Shown: positions 5,800 to 8,226 of the stretch, in pieces
Position numbering within the stretch: the first letter of the stretch is position 1
Layout: each line of letters opens with the position of its first letter
Assembly (NCBI GenBank): GCA_019747165.1
Contig: JAIERC010000135.1
Coordinates: forward strand, 1 to 8,226
DNA: 8,226 nucleotides
Direction of reading: 5' to 3'
Source: Sphingomonas sp.
GTDB taxonomy: Bacteria > Pseudomonadota > Alphaproteobacteria > Sphingomonadales > Sphingomonadaceae
Translations under genes and position numbers: made by a program
The notes under the pieces: generated by a model
What the model was told of the DNA's origin: nothing
What the model saw: the letters and a program-made list of their open reading frames with translations, nothing else
The model's database searches: none

Positions 5800-6869
5800 A
5801 AACGCAGGATCAATCCGCGATCTGGCGGAGTCTGGCCCGATGCCATGCTTCGATAGGCCGCCGCAATCGCCTCGCCCCCCTGATCATGCACGATCGAGAC
5901 ACGGTCACCCAACGTGGCGCAAAAGGCGATATTGGCAGCCTGCGCGCGGCGCATCATCTCTCCCCGGCCCCATTCAGTATCGCGCTTGGCAATCTGGCCG
6001 GGCGCAAAGAAAAAGGCCGGGCGCGCGCCAGGCAAGGCCTGGCCTGCGCGCGGCGCTTCCCAATGCGTCGCGCCGACACCGATGCTGGCTTTGAGCTGAT
6101 CGGCGAAATGATGGTGGACTTTCGCCACCACATCGCCGTTGCCCGACATATCGACAAATACCGTTGGCATTGCCGGATCGAGGCTGGCGACGGCTGCATA
6201 ATCAATCACTTGATCATAATAGCCAAGCCCTTCGACAAAGGCGATATTGCCCGGCGATGTCAGGCCAACAACGCGCTGATCGCCGCGACTTTTAAGGTAA
6301 TGGGCCAGACCAAAGGCCGTCTTCGAAGACGCGCTGCCCAAAATCACCTGCGCCGCCCCGAACCCTGCATTATCGGCGATATAATCATCGAGCACATAGG
6401 AGGTGGTGAACAGCGGGAAGAGCAGGCTGCGCAAATCGGCCATCGCCGTCAGCGCGGGCGCATCATCATTGGTGCGGGCGTATAGATTATAGACATAGGG
6501 CAGTTCCTGGCGGTGGGCCGCGCCATCGGTAAAGCCGCTTGCCGAAACACGCTCTGGCCGCATCACCAGATCGGACGCCATCGGCAGGAACCCCCAGATG
6601 GTGGTGCCGACCGGCACGGCTTCACAATGCGACTCGGTCACCGTGCCAAAGCCCCAGATCGGTACGCTGCCCCAGCCAGCTTCGGCATCGGGGAAGAAGC
6701 GCCAATAGCCGATTTGCTCGCCCGACAGCGCATAGCTGATATTGTTGGCGGTCAGCGCAAAGTCGCCGACAGTGACGCGCACCTCGCCCTCGGCCAGCGG
6801 TGCCGGCGCGCGCTCGGCAAGCTTGGCATCGCTGATCCGGGCGCGGTTGACGAGCAGCTTAATGGTCAT
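5796..6869 (-). CDS. DUF2855 family protein (medium-chain-reductase-like, function unknown)
   Basis: The 357-aa protein matches what I recall of the DUF2855 family in length and motifs, including GDFALTANNISYALSG (35-50), a segment with YWRFFP (55-60), and IWGFGTVTES (71-80). The layout resembles medium-chain dehydrogenase/reductases: a beta-rich N-terminal half with LAEGEVRV (25-32), then a Rossmann-like half with VILGSASSKTAFGLAHYL (175-192) as a possible nucleotide-binding turn, VVGLTS (200-205) and VFVDMSGNG (237-245). No catalytic residues can be assigned. It appears soluble, without a signal peptide. The ATG is preceded by GAGGAG, which overlaps the stop codon of the upstream gene, 12 bases away. 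It is the last gene of a three-gene minus-strand operon. Its own stop overlaps the convergent neighbour by four bases, leaving no room for an ordinary terminator. Confidence 0.88.
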   Translation of the reverse strand: MTIKLLVNRARISDAKLAERAPAPLAEGEVRVTVGDFALTANNISYALSGEQIGYWRFFPDAEAGWGSVPIWGFGTVTESHCEAVPVGTTIWGFLPMASDLVMRPERVSASGFTDGAAHRQELPYVYNLYARTNDDAPALTAMADLRSLLFPLFTTSYVLDDYIADNAGFGAAQVILGSASSKTAFGLAHYLKSRGDQRVVGLTSPGNIAFVEGLGYYDQVIDYAAVASLDPAMPTVFVDMSGNGDVVAKVHHHFADQLKASIGVGATHWEAPRAGQALPGARPAFFFAPGQIAKRDTEWGRGEMMRRAQAANIAFCATLGDRVSIVHDQGGEAIAAAYRSMASGQTPPDRGLILRF

Positions 6870-6881
6870 GGCAGGGTCTCC

Positions 6882-7319
6882 TCAGCCGCGTCTTTGCCGC
6901 AACGAAAGCCACAGGAACAGAAAGATTAGCGGCACCAGGATCGCGCTGGCATAATGTTCGGGCGGATGGTGGCCTGTAGGCGATGGCTTGGTCGCCCACG
7001 CCGTCAACGTCAACAAGCCGCGCTCGACCAAGCTCACGGCAAGCAGCATCGGCACAAGCGGGCGATACCATAAGGCGATCGCGATCATTACCAGCCCATG
7101 CGCGATCTGCGTCGATCCCGCCCAGGCAAATGCTCCGATCAATGCGGCCGGATTGCTCCCCAGATCGATCCCGGCAATTACCCCGGCCCCGCCATCTGGC
7201 AGAAAGACATGGATGAGTCCCGGGATCAACCAGCCGATACCCAGCAGCAGCAGAAAATAGGCCGCGGAAGGACTACCGCGATACTCGCGATTGGTGCTGA
7301 CAGGCAGCAATCGGTTCAT
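6882..7319 (-). CDS. Small four-helix membrane protein of unknown function
   Basis: I do not recognise a named family. The 145-aa protein has four predicted membrane helices at about 19-39, 58-84, 86-108 and 122-141, a polar N-terminus with two Arg, and a basic C-terminal RQRRG. The loop before helix 4 holds HHPPEHYAS (117-125), rich in potential metal or proton ligands and the most distinctive motif. His37 and His74 lie in or near helices 1 and 2. The start ATG overlaps the stop of the upstream gene (ATGA) and has no clear ribosome site, so translation is probably coupled. The stop lies 12 bases before the DUF2855 start. It is the middle gene of the operon, so a shared membrane-related job with its neighbours is likely but unproven. 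Confidence 0.82.
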   Translation of the reverse strand: MNRLLPVSTNREYRGSPSAAYFLLLLGIGWLIPGLIHVFLPDGGAGVIAGIDLGSNPAALIGAFAWAGSTQIAHGLVMIAIALWYRPLVPMLLAVSLVERGLLTLTAWATKPSPTGHHPPEHYASAILVPLIFLFLWLSLRQRRG

Positions 7320-7966
7320 AGCATGAGCATGAGCAGGTGCGTGATCGCGGCCACCAGCGCGATAACCAGCGCCAGCCAGACGCGCGGGCCGATGTAAAAG
7401 CCCGCCATCGGCATGGTCGGGAAGGAAAAGGTGGCAAGCGTACCGGCGAGCTTGTCCGGATGCGCCGCTTCAAAACGGGGATCAACCACCAGATTCATCA
7501 TGTCGCGCCGACTGCGATAGCGCATCAGCCCGATGATCGTCCAACCGGGATCCTCCTCGGTACCCCAGCTGTCCATATAGCCGCCGATCTTGCGCCGGAT
7601 GATCGCTGGGTGCCCGCCATTGGCGATCAGCACTGGCGTGAATTGCCGGGCATAACGCTGCAACAGCGAAACGCCGGGCACCATCGCCCCGCTGACAGGA
7701 TCGGCAACGGGCGTGAGATTGGCCTTTACGATGTTAAACATCAGGAAATCCCGCCCGTCATCGGCTTCGATGAACCGGCGGAGCCGTTCAAGCGCGTCGG
7801 GCGTCGTGTCACTGCGCCCCTCAAGCAAACGCAGATAATGCGCGATTTCATTAGAGGTCAGCTTGCCGCGCCAATTATCATACCAGGCGCGAAACAGCAG
7901 GTAGACGAGCACGGCGATGCCCCAAATCAGCCACCCATCGACCATCTTCATCCCCCAATCAGGCAT
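7316..7966 (-). CDS. Membrane-anchored DUF1330-like (dimeric alpha/beta barrel) protein
   Basis: Of 216 aa, residues 10-28 and about 196-215 are membrane helices, and everything between is soluble. The soluble part begins with a polar helical region (37-70), then LMFNIVKANLTPV (75-87), LLQRYARQFTPVLIANGG (101-118) and IIGLMRYRSRRDMMNLVVDP (144-163), ending in HPDKLAGTLATFSFPTMP. This order (strand, Tyr-containing helix, RYxSR then DPxF and a closing strand) is what I recall from DUF1330-type ferredoxin-like barrels, which are usually soluble and about 100 aa, so two flanking helices are unusual. The start is uncertain: ATG at 7966 has no ribosome site, while ATG at 7945 (residue 8) has GGGGGA about five bases upstream and is a good alternative. 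It is the first gene of the three-gene operon. A terminator-like hairpin lies immediately upstream. Confidence 0.8.
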   Translation of the reverse strand: MPDWGMKMVDGWLIWGIAVLVYLLFRAWYDNWRGKLTSNEIAHYLRLLEGRSDTTPDALERLRRFIEADDGRDFLMFNIVKANLTPVADPVSGAMVPGVSLLQRYARQFTPVLIANGGHPAIIRRKIGGYMDSWGTEEDPGWTIIGLMRYRSRRDMMNLVVDPRFEAAHPDKLAGTLATFSFPTMPMAGFYIGPRVWLALVIALVAAITHLLMLML

Positions 7967-7972
7967 CGGACG

Positions 7973-7999
7973 AAAAACATTGGCACGTTAAGTGCCAAT
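7973..7999 (-). terminator. Intrinsic terminator of the FGE gene
   Basis: Read on the minus strand, ATTGGCAC and GTGCCAAT form a perfect 8-bp stem around a five-base loop (TTAAC), followed by G and five T. It starts eight bases past the FGE stop codon, the expected place for Rho-independent termination. Its T-tract ends only about seven bases before the first possible start codon of the next gene on the same strand, so partial read-through into the operon is possible. Confidence 0.75.
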
Positions 8000-8006
8000 A
8001 GTCGAG

Positions 8007-8226
8007 TCAGTCACTACGGGCGAGGCGGAAGCCGATATGCGCGCTGGTCATGCCAGCGGTGACGGCGATGCGCGCGGCGGGGCGATAACGCTGGCAATAG
8101 TCCGCGGCGCACAGAAACGAGCCGCCTTTGGTGATGATCAGCGCGTCCGACGGCGCATCGGGTGCACAGCAACCGCGCGTCGGGGCCTCGTCCGACATGG
8201 CCGGGGTCGCCGTCCATTCCCAGACA
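8007..8226 (-). CDS. Formylglycine-generating enzyme (FGE/SUMF1 family), C-terminal part; 5' end beyond the window
   Basis: FGE oxidises the motif Cys of sulfatases to C-alpha-formylglycine on the unfolded chain, using oxygen and copper. The frame is open to the right edge, and the 72 visible codons read VWEWT (the family's conserved NVWEWT motif) at the edge. They continue with KGGSFLCAADYCQRYRPAAR and end with SAHIGFR shortly before the stop at 8007-8009. The two Cys in SFLC and DYC correspond to the conserved active-site pair (Cys336 and Cys341 of the human enzyme), so the catalytic end is intact. Residues CCAPD between the two blocks add two further Cys. An ATG at 8198 lies inside the domain and is not the true start. 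This gene gives a direct partner for the sulfatase at 3663-5312. Identity is secure; the N-terminal two thirds cannot be judged. Confidence 0.93.
   Translation of the reverse strand, partial: VWEWTATPAMSDEAPTRGCCAPDAPSDALIITKGGSFLCAADYCQRYRPAARIAVTAGMTSAHIGFRLARSD

Noticed and set aside
5886..6485. A 199-codon plus-strand open frame inside the DUF2855 gene
   Set aside because: It is an antisense shadow common in GC-rich DNA; the opposite strand encodes a recognisable family over its full length.
7979..7999. A sigma-54 promoter (GG-N10-GC spacing in TGGCAC..GTGCC)
   Set aside because: The spacing fits on both strands only because the sequence is a palindrome; the -12 TTGC element is incomplete, and the hairpin plus T-tract explains the site better as a terminator.
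7337..8062. A 241-codon plus-strand open frame opposite the DUF1330-like gene
   Set aside because: It is the antisense of a well-supported gene, runs across the terminator hairpin and the FGE end, is rich in His/Arg/Pro without any domain pattern, and has no ribosome site.

Overview
The window is GC-rich and most likely comes from an alphaproteobacterium of the Sphingomonadales. The grounds are the CTGAGCGAAGTCGAAGGGC-type intergenic repeat, which I recall as typical of sphingomonad genomes, the general protein style, and an ECF sigma factor paired with a Cys-free, Pro/Ala-rich membrane partner. This placement rests on recall, not on a search.

Layout. Left block (+ strand, 1-3413): a VAO/PCMH-type FAD oxidoreductase that probably begins before the left edge, then an ECF sigma factor overlapping by ATGA a single-pass membrane protein, the candidate anti-sigma factor. 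A 197-bp imperfect inverted-repeat element (3411-3607) lies between this block and the next; its first three bases are the stop codon of the candidate anti-sigma gene. Right block (mostly - strand, 3663-8226): a Cys-type sulfatase, a divergent small four-helix membrane protein on the + strand (DUF4345-like), a DUF2855 protein, a small four-helix membrane protein, a membrane-anchored DUF1330-like (dimeric alpha/beta barrel) protein, and at the right edge the C-terminal end of a formylglycine-generating enzyme (FGE).

How the genes may work together. The clearest functional link is between FGE and the sulfatase. The sulfatase has the C-S-P-S-R formylglycine motif, whose Cys must be oxidised to formylglycine for activity. 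The FGE fragment keeps its VWEWT motif and both Cys of its C-terminal active site. About 2.7 kb separates the two genes, and the intervening genes are mostly on the same strand.

The three genes between them (DUF1330-like, four-helix protein, DUF2855) form a tight operon with an ATGA overlap and a 12-nt gap. A good intrinsic terminator for the FGE gene sits almost directly in front of this operon, which leaves its promoter unexplained. No defence system, CRISPR array, RNA gene, transposase or phage gene was recognised. The most unusual items are the composite palindromic repeat, the terminator placed against the operon start, and the uncharacterised DUF2855 membrane cassette beside the sulfatase system.
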